Of a stretch of DNA of 64,000 nucleotides, positions 44,249-53,623 are shown piece after piece. Source of the stretch: CAYSBE01 sp046309355. Lineage in GTDB: Bacteria > Bacteroidota > Bacteroidia > UKL13-3. The stretch's first letter is position 1. Each line of letters starts with the position of its first letter. The translations under genes were made by a program, and so were the position numbers. The stretch lies in assembly GCA_046309355.1 (NCBI GenBank), contig JBKCPL010000074.1:1-64000 (forward strand). The letters are read 5' to 3'. The notes under the pieces are model-generated. The model did no database searches. It was given only the letters and a program-made list of their open reading frames with translations, and had not been told where the DNA came from.

Positions 44249-46627
44249 ATGCCCTATCCAGCACACATTGAAGATATACTGGGGTTTAAGCAAATCAGGC
44301 ACTTGCTGGCCGGGTATTGCATTTCCGAACAGGGACGCCTGTACATTGATAAGTTGCATTTTATAACGCGGTTCGACACCCTCGAAAAAATGCTTGAACA
44401 AACCCACGAGTTTAAGCAGTTGCTTCAATCGGATGCGCCTTTTCCTGCCGAGCACTACTACCACATTGAGCCCTACTTAAAAAAAGCTGAAGTGCCGGGG
44501 ATGTTTTTGCAGGAAGACGAATGGAATCAGATACGGCTGCTTATTCAAACCTTTTCAAGCGTATGCCGCTATATTGAGCAGCGCAGTGAGGTGTATCCGC
44601 AACTGTTCGCACTGCTGGGCGGTATTACCGTGAATGCGGGCATCAGCAAAAGCATTGAGCGCATTGTAGATGAACAGGCAAAGCTGAGGCCCGATGCCTC
44701 GCCCGAACTGGCACGTATATCCTCGCGCATGAGCGAAGCCGAACGTGAGATACGTAAACGCATCAACCGCATTTTTGATAAAGCACAGGAAAAAGGCTGG
44801 CTGGCCGATACAGGAATTACCATCCGCGATGGCCGATTGGTGTTGCCCGTTTTGGCCGAACATAAACGAAATATTCCGGGCTTTATACATGATGAATCCA
44901 GCACCGGTCAAACTCAATTTATAGAACCCGCAGATGTATTTGACTACAACAACCAACTGCGCGAATGGCAACTGGCTTACAAGCGTGAACGTGAACGAAT
45001 ACTCACGGCATTAACCGATAAAATCAGGCCCGATTTGCCCGAGTTGTATAAGTATATGCAGCGGCTGGGAATTACCGATTTCATACGTGCCAAGGCTTTG
45101 CTTGCCCTGCGCCTGCAGGCACACAAACCTATTTTGCACAAACATCCCGGAGTTAAGTGGTGCAGTGCGCGACACCCGATGCTGGTTCTCAGTCACGAAA
45201 AATCAAACCTGCCGGTAGTTCCCATGAACATCGAAGTAAACCGCGAAAACCGCATTGTCGTTATTTCGGGGCCAAATGCAGGCGGTAAGTCGGTGTGCTT
45301 AAAAACGGTTGGGCTGCTTCAGTATATGTTGCAATGCGGCTTGCTTGTTACAGCTGAACCCCACAGCGAATGCGGCATTTTTCAGGAACTGATGGCCGAT
45401 ATTGGCGATGAACAATCCATAGAAAACGATTTAAGTACATACAGTTCTCACCTCAGGCACATGCACTATTTTACTGCTCATGCTGATGGCAAAACACTTT
45501 TTTTGATTGACGAATTCGGAACCGGAACCGATCCGCAGTTTGGAGGTCCGCTGGCCGAAGCCATTTTGCATCAGCTGCACACACAGTATGCATTTGGCGT
45601 AGTTACTACGCACTACAGCAACCTTAAATCGTACGCCTCACATACCAAGGGTGTGCTCAATGCCAGCATGCTTTTTGACAATACGCAACTCAAGCCTTTG
45701 TATATTCTGGAAACCGGCAAGCCGGGCAGCAGCTACGCGTTTGAAATTGCCCATAAAACCGGATTGAAAAAAGAAATTCTGGATTATGCACGGCAAAAAG
45801 CAGGCGTGAAACAAAAACGTGTTGACGACCTGCTCATTGAACTGGAACGCGAGAAGCAGCAACTAACTGACCTGAAACAGCGGTTTGAAAAGAAAAATAC
45901 CGAAGCGCAGCAATTGGCCGAAGCATACAACAAACAAAAAAACGAACTCGATGCGCAACGCAAGCAACTGGTGCAGGAAGCCAAGCGCGAGGCCTTATCC
46001 ATTATCAGCGAAGCCAACAGCCGCATTGAACAAACCATTCGCGAGCTGAAAGAAAAAAAGGCAGACACCGATACCATTCGCAAAGTACGAAGCGAACTCA
46101 AAACCGAAACCGACCAATTGAAGTCGGCACTGGTTGAGCAAGCTACGCCCGAAAAAAAGGTACATCAACTTAAGGTACAGGTTGGAGATTGGGTAAAACT
46201 TGCCGGACAAACACAAAGCGGAGTAGTGGAGGAACTTAGTGGCAAAAAAGCACTCGTTGTATTTGATCACATCAAAACGTGGGTAGCCGTAACCGGACTT
46301 GAACGTGGTGTTGCCCCGCAAGCGAAACAACTTAAACCGGGTGTGCAGGGTTTGGATGTAAACGAACGCCTCAAGCATTTCAGTACCGAACTCAATCTTA
46401 TTGCGCACCGTGGCGAAGATGCCCTGAAAGAAATTCAACTGTATATAGACGATGCATATCTGCTGGGCTTTAAGCAGGTGCGTATTGTGCATGGCAAAGG
46501 CTACGGCATTTTACGAAAACTCATTCGTGAATGGCTCAGCCGTTCGCCTCTTGTACACAGCTACACCGATGAACACATCGAATTGGGTGGCGATGGAGTA
46601 ACTGTGGTTCAACTCTCGCAAAACTGA
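44249..46627 (+). CDS. mutS2: MutS2-type DNA-binding ATPase with Smr domain
   Basis: 792-aa MutS2. Walker A GPNAGGKS at 341-348, Walker B LFLIDEFGTGTDPQFGG, coiled segment rich in Lys/Gln/Glu (~530-630), and C-terminal Smr endonuclease-like domain with VRIVHGKGYGILRKLI. It lacks the mismatch-recognition domain of MutS1. Family roles include recombination suppression and rescue of collided ribosomes. Start at 44249 chosen over an upstream GTG (44201) because it fits MutS2 N-termini. Confidence 0.94.
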   Translation: MPYPAHIEDILGFKQIRHLLAGYCISEQGRLYIDKLHFITRFDTLEKMLEQTHEFKQLLQSDAPFPAEHYYHIEPYLKKAEVPGMFLQEDEWNQIRLLIQTFSSVCRYIEQRSEVYPQLFALLGGITVNAGISKSIERIVDEQAKLRPDASPELARISSRMSEAEREIRKRINRIFDKAQEKGWLADTGITIRDGRLVLPVLAEHKRNIPGFIHDESSTGQTQFIEPADVFDYNNQLREWQLAYKRERERILTALTDKIRPDLPELYKYMQRLGITDFIRAKALLALRLQAHKPILHKHPGVKWCSARHPMLVLSHEKSNLPVVPMNIEVNRENRIVVISGPNAGGKSVCLKTVGLLQYMLQCGLLVTAEPHSECGIFQELMADIGDEQSIENDLSTYSSHLRHMHYFTAHADGKTLFLIDEFGTGTDPQFGGPLAEAILHQLHTQYAFGVVTTHYSNLKSYASHTKGVLNASMLFDNTQLKPLYILETGKPGSSYAFEIAHKTGLKKEILDYARQKAGVKQKRVDDLLIELEREKQQLTDLKQRFEKKNTEAQQLAEAYNKQKNELDAQRKQLVQEAKREALSIISEANSRIEQTIRELKEKKADTDTIRKVRSELKTETDQLKSALVEQATPEKKVHQLKVQVGDWVKLAGQTQSGVVEELSGKKALVVFDHIKTWVAVTGLERGVAPQAKQLKPGVQGLDVNERLKHFSTELNLIAHRGEDALKEIQLYIDDAYLLGFKQVRIVHGKGYGILRKLIREWLSRSPLVHSYTDEHIELGGDGVTVVQLSQN

Positions 46628-46630
46628 TGC

Positions 46631-47659
46631 TTACAGGCGCTCCAGCGCTCTGAAATCATTCAGCTCAATATGCGGTGTCAGGTGTTCGCTTTTTACCGGT
46701 TCGTTTTTCATCAGGTCGGTGCTCAGGTATTTTTTGTTGCTGTCGCAAAAAATGGTGACCACGTTTTTGTCACCGCCTAACCTATTTTGTACCTTAACTG
46801 CACCTATAAAATTTGCTCCGCTCGAAATGCCCACGGCCAGTCCCAGCGAATGCGACAATTTTTGAGCCATCAGTATGGCATCCGAATCCGATACGGCCAC
46901 TACTTCATTCAGCTCTTTCAGATTTACTATGTCGGGTATAAATTCATCCGAAATGCCTTGTATGCGGTGTGAACCTACTTTGTATCCGGTAGTAAGCGTA
47001 GGCGATTCGGCCGGCTCAAGCGGATATACTTTTACAGCCGGGTTTTTGCTTTTCAGGTAACGGCTTACACCCATTACGGTTCCGCCTGTTCCCACACCGG
47101 CAATAAATGCATCTACCGGTTTATTCCATTCCTTTAATTGTTTCCATATTTCAGGTCCCGTAGTTTTGGCATGGGCTTCGGCATTGTATAAATTACTGAA
47201 TTGCCTGGGCAAAAATACATGCGGTTCCGTAGCCGCCATTTTTTCCGACAAGGCAATGCTTCCTAAAAATCCGCCTTCCGCTTTGCTGATCAATTGAATT
47301 TCGGCACCCAGGCTGCGAATAATATCTATGCGCTCTTTGCTTAGCCAGTCAGGCATGATGATGCGTACGTTATTTCCCAACGCCTTTCCAATGGCAGCAA
47401 AGGCAATTCCTGTATTGCCGCTGGTAGCCTCAATGATGGTATCGCCTTTTTGTATATCACCGTTCAGGTACGACTGCTCCAATATGTATAAAGCCATGCG
47501 GTCTTTTATACTGCCCGTCAGGTTATAATGTTCGCATTTGGCGTAAATTTTTCGGGATTCACCTTTGTACGTGTAATCCACTTCAATCATGGGAGTATTG
47601 CCCACCATTTTCCACAGGTGAGCGCATTTTTCAGATGCCGGATGTGATGCCTGTTCCAT
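46631..47659 (-). CDS. PLP-dependent cysteine synthase family protein
   Basis: 342-aa fold II PLP enzyme. PLP lysine in CEHYNLTGSIKDRMALYI, phosphate loop ATSGNTGIAFAAIGKALG and glycine-rich AGVGTGGTVMGVSRYLK. It resembles CysK/CysM and cystathionine beta-synthase (no CBS regulatory domain). Sulfide addition to O-acetylserine is likely, CBS-like activity possible. Convergent with mutS2, 3 bases apart. Confidence 0.9.
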   Translation of the reverse strand: MEQASHPASEKCAHLWKMVGNTPMIEVDYTYKGESRKIYAKCEHYNLTGSIKDRMALYILEQSYLNGDIQKGDTIIEATSGNTGIAFAAIGKALGNNVRIIMPDWLSKERIDIIRSLGAEIQLISKAEGGFLGSIALSEKMAATEPHVFLPRQFSNLYNAEAHAKTTGPEIWKQLKEWNKPVDAFIAGVGTGGTVMGVSRYLKSKNPAVKVYPLEPAESPTLTTGYKVGSHRIQGISDEFIPDIVNLKELNEVVAVSDSDAILMAQKLSHSLGLAVGISSGANFIGAVKVQNRLGGDKNVVTIFCDSNKKYLSTDLMKNEPVKSEHLTPHIELNDFRALERL

Positions 47660-47696
47660 AAGCGCTGCAAATTAACTATCTTCACACCAATAATTT

Positions 47697-48044
47697 ATGA
47701 AAAGGTTGTTTCGCAGCATCGGTTACGCATGGAACGGAGTGGTATATGCACTGCGCATTACACCCAATATGCGTATTCAAGCGGTTATTTTATGTGTGGT
47801 TGTGGTTGCAGGCTGCATTGTTCAGTTATCAGCCACCGAGTGGAGTTTGCTGGCGCTGTGTGCAGCACTGGTTTTGGCCGCTGAGCTTATCAATACCGCC
47901 ATTGAGCATGTGGTGGATGTCATTTCTCCCGATTACCATCCGGTAGCAGGGCGCATAAAAGACATGGCCGCAGGTGCTGTTCTGATTTGTGCAGCAACAG
48001 CAGCAGGTGTAGGTGCGCTTATTTTTTTACCTAAATGGATGTAA
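47697..48044 (+). CDS. dgkA: Diacylglycerol kinase family protein (small, DgkA-like)
   Basis: 115-aa membrane enzyme with three helices. The conserved AELINTAIEHVVDVISPDYHPVAGRIKDMAAGAVL block carries the catalytic Glu and metal ligands. It phosphorylates undecaprenol or diacylglycerol; in Bacteroidota undecaprenol kinase activity is likely. Followed by yraN (3 bases). Confidence 0.92.
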   Translation: MKRLFRSIGYAWNGVVYALRITPNMRIQAVILCVVVVAGCIVQLSATEWSLLALCAALVLAAELINTAIEHVVDVISPDYHPVAGRIKDMAAGAVLICAATAAGVGALIFLPKWM

Positions 48045-48047
48045 CAC

Positions 48048-48425
48048 GTGGCAAAGCAGGAAAAACACAACAAGAAATTTGGACAATGGGGAGAAGATTT
48101 TGCGGTGCAGTATTTAGAAAAAAAAGGATACACCGTGCTGGCACGCAATTACACGTACGATAGGGTAGAGGTAGATATAATATGCAGGCTGGGCGATGAA
48201 ATTATTTTTGTAGAAGTTAAGGCGCGTTCATCGGATATGATGGCCTACCCCGAAAAGGCCGTAGGCAAGGCCAAGCAGCGCCACATGCGAATGGCAGCCG
48301 AACAATTTATGGACGAAAACAGTTTGCTGTTGCCCGCACGGTTCGATATTGTAGCATTGGTAAAAGGCGAAAAATTTGAAGTGCTGCATATAGAGGATGC
48401 CTTTTATCCTTTTGATGTGTTGTGA
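48048..48425 (+). CDS. yraN: YraN family protein (UPF0102)
   Basis: 125-aa putative nuclease-fold protein. Family features GQWGEDFAVQYLEKKGYTVLARNYTYDRVEVDII and IIFVEVKARSS (nuclease-like Glu-x-Lys) and FDIVALVKGE. Starts with GTG at 48048, 3 bases after dgkA. The last core gene before the accessory island. Confidence 0.92.
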   Translation: MAKQEKHNKKFGQWGEDFAVQYLEKKGYTVLARNYTYDRVEVDIICRLGDEIIFVEVKARSSDMMAYPEKAVGKAKQRHMRMAAEQFMDENSLLLPARFDIVALVKGEKFEVLHIEDAFYPFDVL

Positions 48426-48769
48426 CTAAAAAAGGCGTTGCCATGCAAAAAGAAGTATTGTTATTTTGATACTTTTTTAGTTTTTTGTGTCTTTAAACAA
48501 CACACTCACACTATGCTCATGATGTATTTAACCGGAAGACCTGTTGCGCAGGTCTGCCCAAAATGGGGAGATAGGCGATGAAAAGGTGCGCGTGTAAATG
48601 AGTTGGTTGTCATGCTAAAAGGCGACAGTGCAACACTAAAACGATAGAATAAATGAACAGACAAGCCCAACACTTTACTAAACAAAAGAGCCATTTTTGC
48701 CAACGCTCTGACACCATTCCAACCTAAACTCTTATTTTAAACGACTGAAAAATGAATATAATATTGTAG
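48426..48769. other. Left border region of accessory island
   Basis: 344 bases, no convincing gene. It holds an A+T-rich hairpin with T-run (48447-48478; arms AAGTAT at 48453 and ATACTT at 48469), which may terminate yraN, and a stronger hairpin AGACCTG-TTGCG-CAGGTCT at 48537-48555. A putative 22-codon ORF at 48513 (MLMMYLTGRP) is not supported. The rest shows nothing recognisable. Confidence 0.45.
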
Positions 48770-50395
48770 ATGGAATTAAAAGAATTGAAACCACGAAAGG
48801 CACTCAACAAAGCCTTTTTAAAAGTAAAACCGAACAGGACTGAAATTGAATGTTTCAAGACCAATCTCATTACTTTACTCGACAGGACTAACGACTCAGA
48901 AAGCGAAGAGTTTCACAAAAACTTGGTTTCCGACTTTCTTAAAGATACGTATTACAAACAATACCATTTTATCAATACCAAAGGCCGAAACGACCTTGTT
49001 ATTCATAACGGACAAAATGCTTACTCAACAGTTGGCGTAATTCTCGAAGCGAAAAAGCCGACCAACAAATCGGAAATGATTACAACCAAAAAACTAAACG
49101 CAAAAGCATTTCAGGAATTGGTTTTGTATTATCTAAGAGAAAGAATTACACACAAAAACCTTGAAGTAAAACATCTGGTAGTGACCAACATAAACGAGTG
49201 GTTCATATTTGACGCTGCCTTATTCGACCGACTTTTTGCTCAAAATAAAAATCTTGTAAAACAATTTAATGACTTTGAAGAAGGGCGTTTGGCAGACACT
49301 AAAACCGACTTTTTCTATAAGCAAGTTGCCGAGCCGTTTATTGACCAATTATTAACTCCCCTCCCTGAGGGAGGGGCTGGGGGTGGGATTGAATTTACTT
49401 ACTTCAACCTTCAGGACTTTCAAAAACCACTACGCAATACCGAAAAAGAAGACGATAATTCGCTGATTGCTTTATTCAAATTGCTTTCTCCGGAGCATCT
49501 TTTAAAACTTCCGTTTACCAACGACAGTAACAGTCTTGATAAACGATTTTACAGCGAGTTGTTACACATTATCGGACTGACAGAAACCAAAGACGGGAGC
49601 AAAAAATTGATTGGACGAAACCTAGCTGATGAACGTCACACAGGAGCGATACTTGAAGATGCCATCATTCAACTTGACAGTTTAGATAAATTAAGCCGAC
49701 TTGAGAAGCCAAATCAGTTTGGAGATACAAAACAGGAAAGACTCTTTAATGTTGCCCTTGAACTATCGATTACTTGGATAAACAGAATTTTGTTTTTGAA
49801 GTTGTTAGAAGCCCAACTCATTACTTATCATAAATCGTCCCGCCAGAGTAGGAAAGGTGACAAAACGTATTCGTTTCTCAATCTTGATAAAATCAAGAAC
49901 TATGACGACCTCAACAGCTTGTTTTTTCAGGTTTTGGCACGCAAGTATGATGAACGAAACGCAGATGTAAAAAAGATTTTCGAGAAAGTTCCTTATCTCA
50001 ATTCTTCACTTTTTGAGCCGACAGACATTGAGCAGGTTACTTTGTTTATCAGCAATCTGAAAGACGATAAAACCATTCCGATTTATTCGCAAACTGTGCT
50101 GAAAGACCATCAAGGCAAAAAACGTTCGGGCAACATTTCTACACTTCAATATTTATTTGAGTTTTTAGATGCTTATGACTTTGGAGCAGAAGGTGGAGAA
50201 GAAATTCAGGAAGACAACAAAACACTTATTAACGCTTCTGTTCTCGGCTTGATTTTCGAGAAAATAAACGGCTACAAAGACGGTTCATTTTTCACACCGG
50301 GTTTCATTACCATGTATATGTGTCGTGAAACCATTCGCAAATCCGTTGTGCAGAAATTCAACGAAACAAAAAAAATGGAACTGCACAACGCTTGA
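48770..50395 (+). CDS. Type IIG restriction-modification enzyme, N-terminal part (frameshifted)
   Basis: 541-aa N-terminal piece of an Eco57I/BREX-PglX-like enzyme. PD-(D/E)xK nuclease residues are seen: Asp75 in GRNDLVIHN and Glu93-Ala-Lys95 in VILEAKKP. The piece ends shortly after NGYKDGSFFTPGFITMYMCRETI, normally just before the SAM-binding motif. The frame stops at 50395 because of one extra base in an A8 tract (50368-50375); reading with 7 A joins it to the next ORF as ETKKWNCTTLEELYD. It contains an in-frame G/C-rich hairpin insert at 49354-49388. First gene of the island operon. Confidence 0.85.
   Translation: MELKELKPRKALNKAFLKVKPNRTEIECFKTNLITLLDRTNDSESEEFHKNLVSDFLKDTYYKQYHFINTKGRNDLVIHNGQNAYSTVGVILEAKKPTNKSEMITTKKLNAKAFQELVLYYLRERITHKNLEVKHLVVTNINEWFIFDAALFDRLFAQNKNLVKQFNDFEEGRLADTKTDFFYKQVAEPFIDQLLTPLPEGGAGGGIEFTYFNLQDFQKPLRNTEKEDDNSLIALFKLLSPEHLLKLPFTNDSNSLDKRFYSELLHIIGLTETKDGSKKLIGRNLADERHTGAILEDAIIQLDSLDKLSRLEKPNQFGDTKQERLFNVALELSITWINRILFLKLLEAQLITYHKSSRQSRKGDKTYSFLNLDKIKNYDDLNSLFFQVLARKYDERNADVKKIFEKVPYLNSSLFEPTDIEQVTLFISNLKDDKTIPIYSQTVLKDHQGKKRSGNISTLQYLFEFLDAYDFGAEGGEEIQEDNKTLINASVLGLIFEKINGYKDGSFFTPGFITMYMCRETIRKSVVQKFNETKKMELHNA
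49354..49388 (+). repeat. In-frame G/C-rich hairpin insert in the RM gene
   Basis: Arms CCCCTCCC (49358-49365) and GGGAGGGG (49369-49376) around TGA, followed by a CTGGGGGTGGG tail. Encodes LTPLPEGGAGGGI in frame, a stretch unlike the A+T-rich surroundings. Resembles short repeats scattered in Bacteroidota genomes. Confidence 0.65.
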
Positions 50396-52754
50396 AGAAC
50401 TTTACGACAAAATTGAAGACCGAAACGAAGCCAACAAAATTGTAAACAGCATCAAAATTTGCGACCCAGCCGTTGGTTCAGGGCACTTTTTGGTTTCGGC
50501 ACTCAATGAAATGATTGCAGTTAAAAACGACTTAAAAATTCTGCAAGACCGTGACGGAAAACGCCTGAAAGAATATCAGGTTGAAGTGGTGAATGATGAA
50601 TTGATTGTAACAGACGAAGAAGGAGAACTTTTTGAATACAATCCGAGCAACAAAGAAAGTCAACGCATACAAGAAACGCTTTTCCACGAAAAGCAAACCA
50701 TTATTGAAAACTGCCTTTTCGGAGTGGATATTAATTCCAATTCGGTAAAAATTTGCCGTTTGCGATTGTGGATTGAACTTTTGAAAAACGCTTATTACAA
50801 AAACGCAACAGAACTTGAAACGCTTCCGAATATTGACATCAACATAAAATGCGGAAACTCTTTAGTGAGCCGTTTTGCCATTGATGCAGACTTGAAACAA
50901 GCCTTGAAAAAGAGCAAATGGACAATTGACGGATACCGCGTAGCTGTTGCCACTTACCGCAATGCAGAAAGCAAGGAACAAAAGCGAGAAATGGAAGGGC
51001 TGATTGCCGATATTAAATCGGATTTTAGAAGTGAAATTTCCTTGAACGACCCCATGGTGGTTAAGTTACGTAAACTAAGTGGCGAATTGTTTACACTTAC
51101 CAACCAGGGGCAGTTGTTTGAAATGAGCAAAAAGGAAAAAGCCGACTGGAACAAAAAAGTGCAGCAATTGACCGATGAAACCCAAAAACTGGAAGCCGAA
51201 ATTGAAGAAATAAAAGCCAACAAGATTTTTGAAAATGCGTTAGAATGGCGTTTTGAATTTCCCGAAGTGCTAAATGATGAGGGCGATTTTGTGGGCTTTG
51301 ATGTAGTAATCGGAAATCCACCTTATATCTATAATAGAGATTTAGATGAACCACAAAGAATTTATCTAAAAAGAAAATATAAGGCAGCGGATGACCTATA
51401 TGTATATTTCTCATTTGAAGGAGTTAGTATTTTAAAGGAAAATGGTTTTATGTCCTTCATAACTCCAAATACTTACTTTACCCTTACGACACGTACGAAT
51501 TTTCGGAAATTTCTTCTTGAATATTCTCAGCTAAAATTTACTTATTCAGGTTTTTGCTTTGAGGATGCTTATGTTGAAACAATGATTTTAAAGTTGTGTA
51601 AGTCGCAGAATACGGATGAAATAGAATTCATTCCAAAACCTAATGACTACTTTGATTATGAGATATTCCGAATAAAACCCGAAAATATTCTCGAAAATAT
51701 TTATTTCAGGTTCTATATACCAACAATGACAAACATCAGCTTAAATAAGAAAATAAATAAGCCCCTTAAAATACTTGCAGAGCAGTATAGAGATTATCTA
51801 AACGGCAAAAGTCTATCTGATGAAATAGAGAGATACAATAATTCTATACAGCAGAAAGAATTCACTCTACTTGGTTTAGTTTCTGATGGAGAACAAGGAT
51901 TGGTCACAGGAAATAATAGTAGGTATATTGGTTCTATATTTAGATCAAAAGATTCAGAAGACGGTATTGATAAAAAATTTATTGAACTTTATAATAAGCA
52001 TTCAAATCAAAATGTGCCTTTAGAGGAATTTCAATCTAATAAAGGTGCCTTTTACGATGAGGCAGATAAACTCAAAGCATCTCTTGGCAACTTAAATCTT
52101 TTTGGTAAGTTTTTCATATATAAAACAATTAACGAAAAGCAAGTTAAAGCGTTCTCGAAACTAAGCCAAAGTGAAAAATTGTATGGTGGCAACAAGGATT
52201 TGTGGGTTTATTACAATAGAGGCAATTCTGAAGGTCACAAATGGTTCGTTCCTTATTCAGAATGTATCAATTGGAGTAAGGAATATGTAACAGAACTAAA
52301 AGAGGGCTTGGTTACAAATTCTCGTTGGCAAGGCTCCAAATATTATAACGTGACTGGTTTTGGATGGGTGGATTATTTTACTGACAGAATTAAAGCTTTT
52401 TTCGTAGAAGAAGGAATATACTCAAAAAATATTGTTAAGCTGCACTCAATTAATTCAAAAATATCTGATAAGTACATTGTCGCACTGCTGAATTCAAAAT
52501 TTATAAGTTACTATGTGAAAAATTTTATCACTTCTACCCACACATTGCAGATTAATGATGGGAGGTTAATCCCCATTAAAATTCCTAATAAAATCGAGCG
52601 CAACCTTTTTGAAAGTCTGGTAGACCAAATATTGACTAAGAAAGGTCAAGACAATTCATTAGATACAACTGATTTAGAAAACCAAATAGACAAATTAGTC
52701 TATAAGCTATATGGATTAACAGAGGAGGAAATTAAAATTGTTGAGGAGAAATGA
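50325..52754 (+). CDS. Type IIG restriction-modification enzyme, C-terminal part (methyltransferase and specificity)
   Basis: 809-aa frame holding the N6-adenine methyltransferase of the same enzyme. SAM motif I DPAVGSG (47-53), VDINSNS and catalytic NPPY at 331-334 in VVIGNPPYIYN, then a ~475-residue C-terminal target-recognition region. The overlap with the upstream frame and the fitting joint at 50376 show one gene of about 1320 codons broken by a +1 event. Bases after about 51300 are clearly more A+T-rich than the methyltransferase half. The printed start (GTG 50325) is a frame limit, not a real start. Stop overlaps the next gene by 4 bp. Confidence 0.85.
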   Translation: MKPFANPLCRNSTKQKKWNCTTLEELYDKIEDRNEANKIVNSIKICDPAVGSGHFLVSALNEMIAVKNDLKILQDRDGKRLKEYQVEVVNDELIVTDEEGELFEYNPSNKESQRIQETLFHEKQTIIENCLFGVDINSNSVKICRLRLWIELLKNAYYKNATELETLPNIDINIKCGNSLVSRFAIDADLKQALKKSKWTIDGYRVAVATYRNAESKEQKREMEGLIADIKSDFRSEISLNDPMVVKLRKLSGELFTLTNQGQLFEMSKKEKADWNKKVQQLTDETQKLEAEIEEIKANKIFENALEWRFEFPEVLNDEGDFVGFDVVIGNPPYIYNRDLDEPQRIYLKRKYKAADDLYVYFSFEGVSILKENGFMSFITPNTYFTLTTRTNFRKFLLEYSQLKFTYSGFCFEDAYVETMILKLCKSQNTDEIEFIPKPNDYFDYEIFRIKPENILENIYFRFYIPTMTNISLNKKINKPLKILAEQYRDYLNGKSLSDEIERYNNSIQQKEFTLLGLVSDGEQGLVTGNNSRYIGSIFRSKDSEDGIDKKFIELYNKHSNQNVPLEEFQSNKGAFYDEADKLKASLGNLNLFGKFFIYKTINEKQVKAFSKLSQSEKLYGGNKDLWVYYNRGNSEGHKWFVPYSECINWSKEYVTELKEGLVTNSRWQGSKYYNVTGFGWVDYFTDRIKAFFVEEGIYSKNIVKLHSINSKISDKYIVALLNSKFISYYVKNFITSTHTLQINDGRLIPIKIPNKIERNLFESLVDQILTKKGQDNSLDTTDLENQIDKLVYKLYGLTEEEIKIVEEK
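50368..50375 (+). other. A8 homopolymer frameshift site
   Basis: Eight A after ACGAAAC. Removing one A restores a continuous frame through both RM parts. Could be mutation, assembly error, phase-variable tract or slippage site. Confidence 0.7.
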
Positions 52755-53623
52755 AAAATAACAACAACCTCGAGTTTGTGAATACTAAACGGTTAAGGTT
52801 TAAGCACAATACTAAAGGCGTATTGGCATATCTTGATAACAAAAGATTTATATTCAGCGGATTGACAGTTCTAAAGGAAGGTGTTAGTTTGAACGAACAA
52901 GAATTTGAATCTTACTTATCTATTTGGAATACTTTTAATTCAGAGGTTAGAGGAAAACCATTCCATCCAACACACAATTACAAAATAATTGAGTATAATA
53001 TTGATGAGGTAAAGCCTTATACCGGTAAGGCATTTAAGTACATACAATATGAGAATTATGAAAAGTTTATCACTAAGGGTAAATGGCTTCTGGGTAATAT
53101 TGAGCATTATGCTACAATAGAAAATGAGTCTTTAAGAGATGAATATGAAGGCTTCACTCATATGAATTTATTCATAAACAATCATCAGACAAGTTTCCTC
53201 GTACAAACAAATTTTAACTATTTAATTTTTTGCTGCTCCCATGCAGAAAACTCAAACCAATTGAAGCAACAATTTGGTGAATGTATATTTGAAATCACAG
53301 ATATAAATGCTTTTGCAAAGCGAATCGTTAAAACAATAAGCGCAAAGAGGTATTACATTAGAAAGGTAGTATATAGTAGTCCTAAGGTTTATTCTTATCC
53401 CGAAAACATCATAAATCCCGATATAAAAATCGGGAGTGACATATTAAACGAAAGCTTTATAGACTTAGCCAGACAGCATTCACTATATCCAACACTTTTT
53501 ATAAAACCAGAAAGTTTTAAGCATGAATCAGAAATCCGAATAGTGTTCGAAATGCAAAAAGACTACTTTAAGCCTTTTACGTTTGAAAACTTAAAATTGC
53601 TTAATTACATTAGCAAAAAGTGA
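52751..53623 (+). CDS. Island protein of unknown function, 290 aa (weak DUF2971-like look)
   Basis: I do not recognise a defined family. It is a soluble 290-aa protein, no signal peptide or membrane segment. The order NYLIFCCSHAEN ... CIFEITDINAFAKRI ... FIKPESFKHESEIRIVFEM resembles the layout of DUF2971-type proteins (small Cys/Ser motif, then F-K-x-E-x-E-x-R-I). It overlaps the RM stop by 4 bp (ATGA) and the next gene start by 4 bp (GTGA), so it is translated as part of the same operon. A palindromic repeat is inserted in frame at 53416-53435. Likely a partner of the RM or kinase module. Confidence 0.6.
   Translation: MKNNNNLEFVNTKRLRFKHNTKGVLAYLDNKRFIFSGLTVLKEGVSLNEQEFESYLSIWNTFNSEVRGKPFHPTHNYKIIEYNIDEVKPYTGKAFKYIQYENYEKFITKGKWLLGNIEHYATIENESLRDEYEGFTHMNLFINNHQTSFLVQTNFNYLIFCCSHAENSNQLKQQFGECIFEITDINAFAKRIVKTISAKRYYIRKVVYSSPKVYSYPENIINPDIKIGSDILNESFIDLARQHSLYPTLFIKPESFKHESEIRIVFEMQKDYFKPFTFENLKLLNYISKK
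53416..53435 (+). repeat. Palindromic repeat TCCCG...CGGGA, copy 2, inside a gene
   Basis: TCCCGAT-ATAAAA-ATCGGGA, same arms as the copy in the tRNA-His fragment at 24428. Here it is read in frame as part of a NPDIKIGS stretch. Confidence 0.65.

Noticed and set aside
45784..46101. 105-codon minus-strand ORF rich in Ser/Phe
   Set aside because: Shadow of the mutS2 coiled coil.
48506..48703. 65-codon minus-strand ORF in the island border
   Set aside because: No start context or composition support; overlaps the 48537 hairpin.
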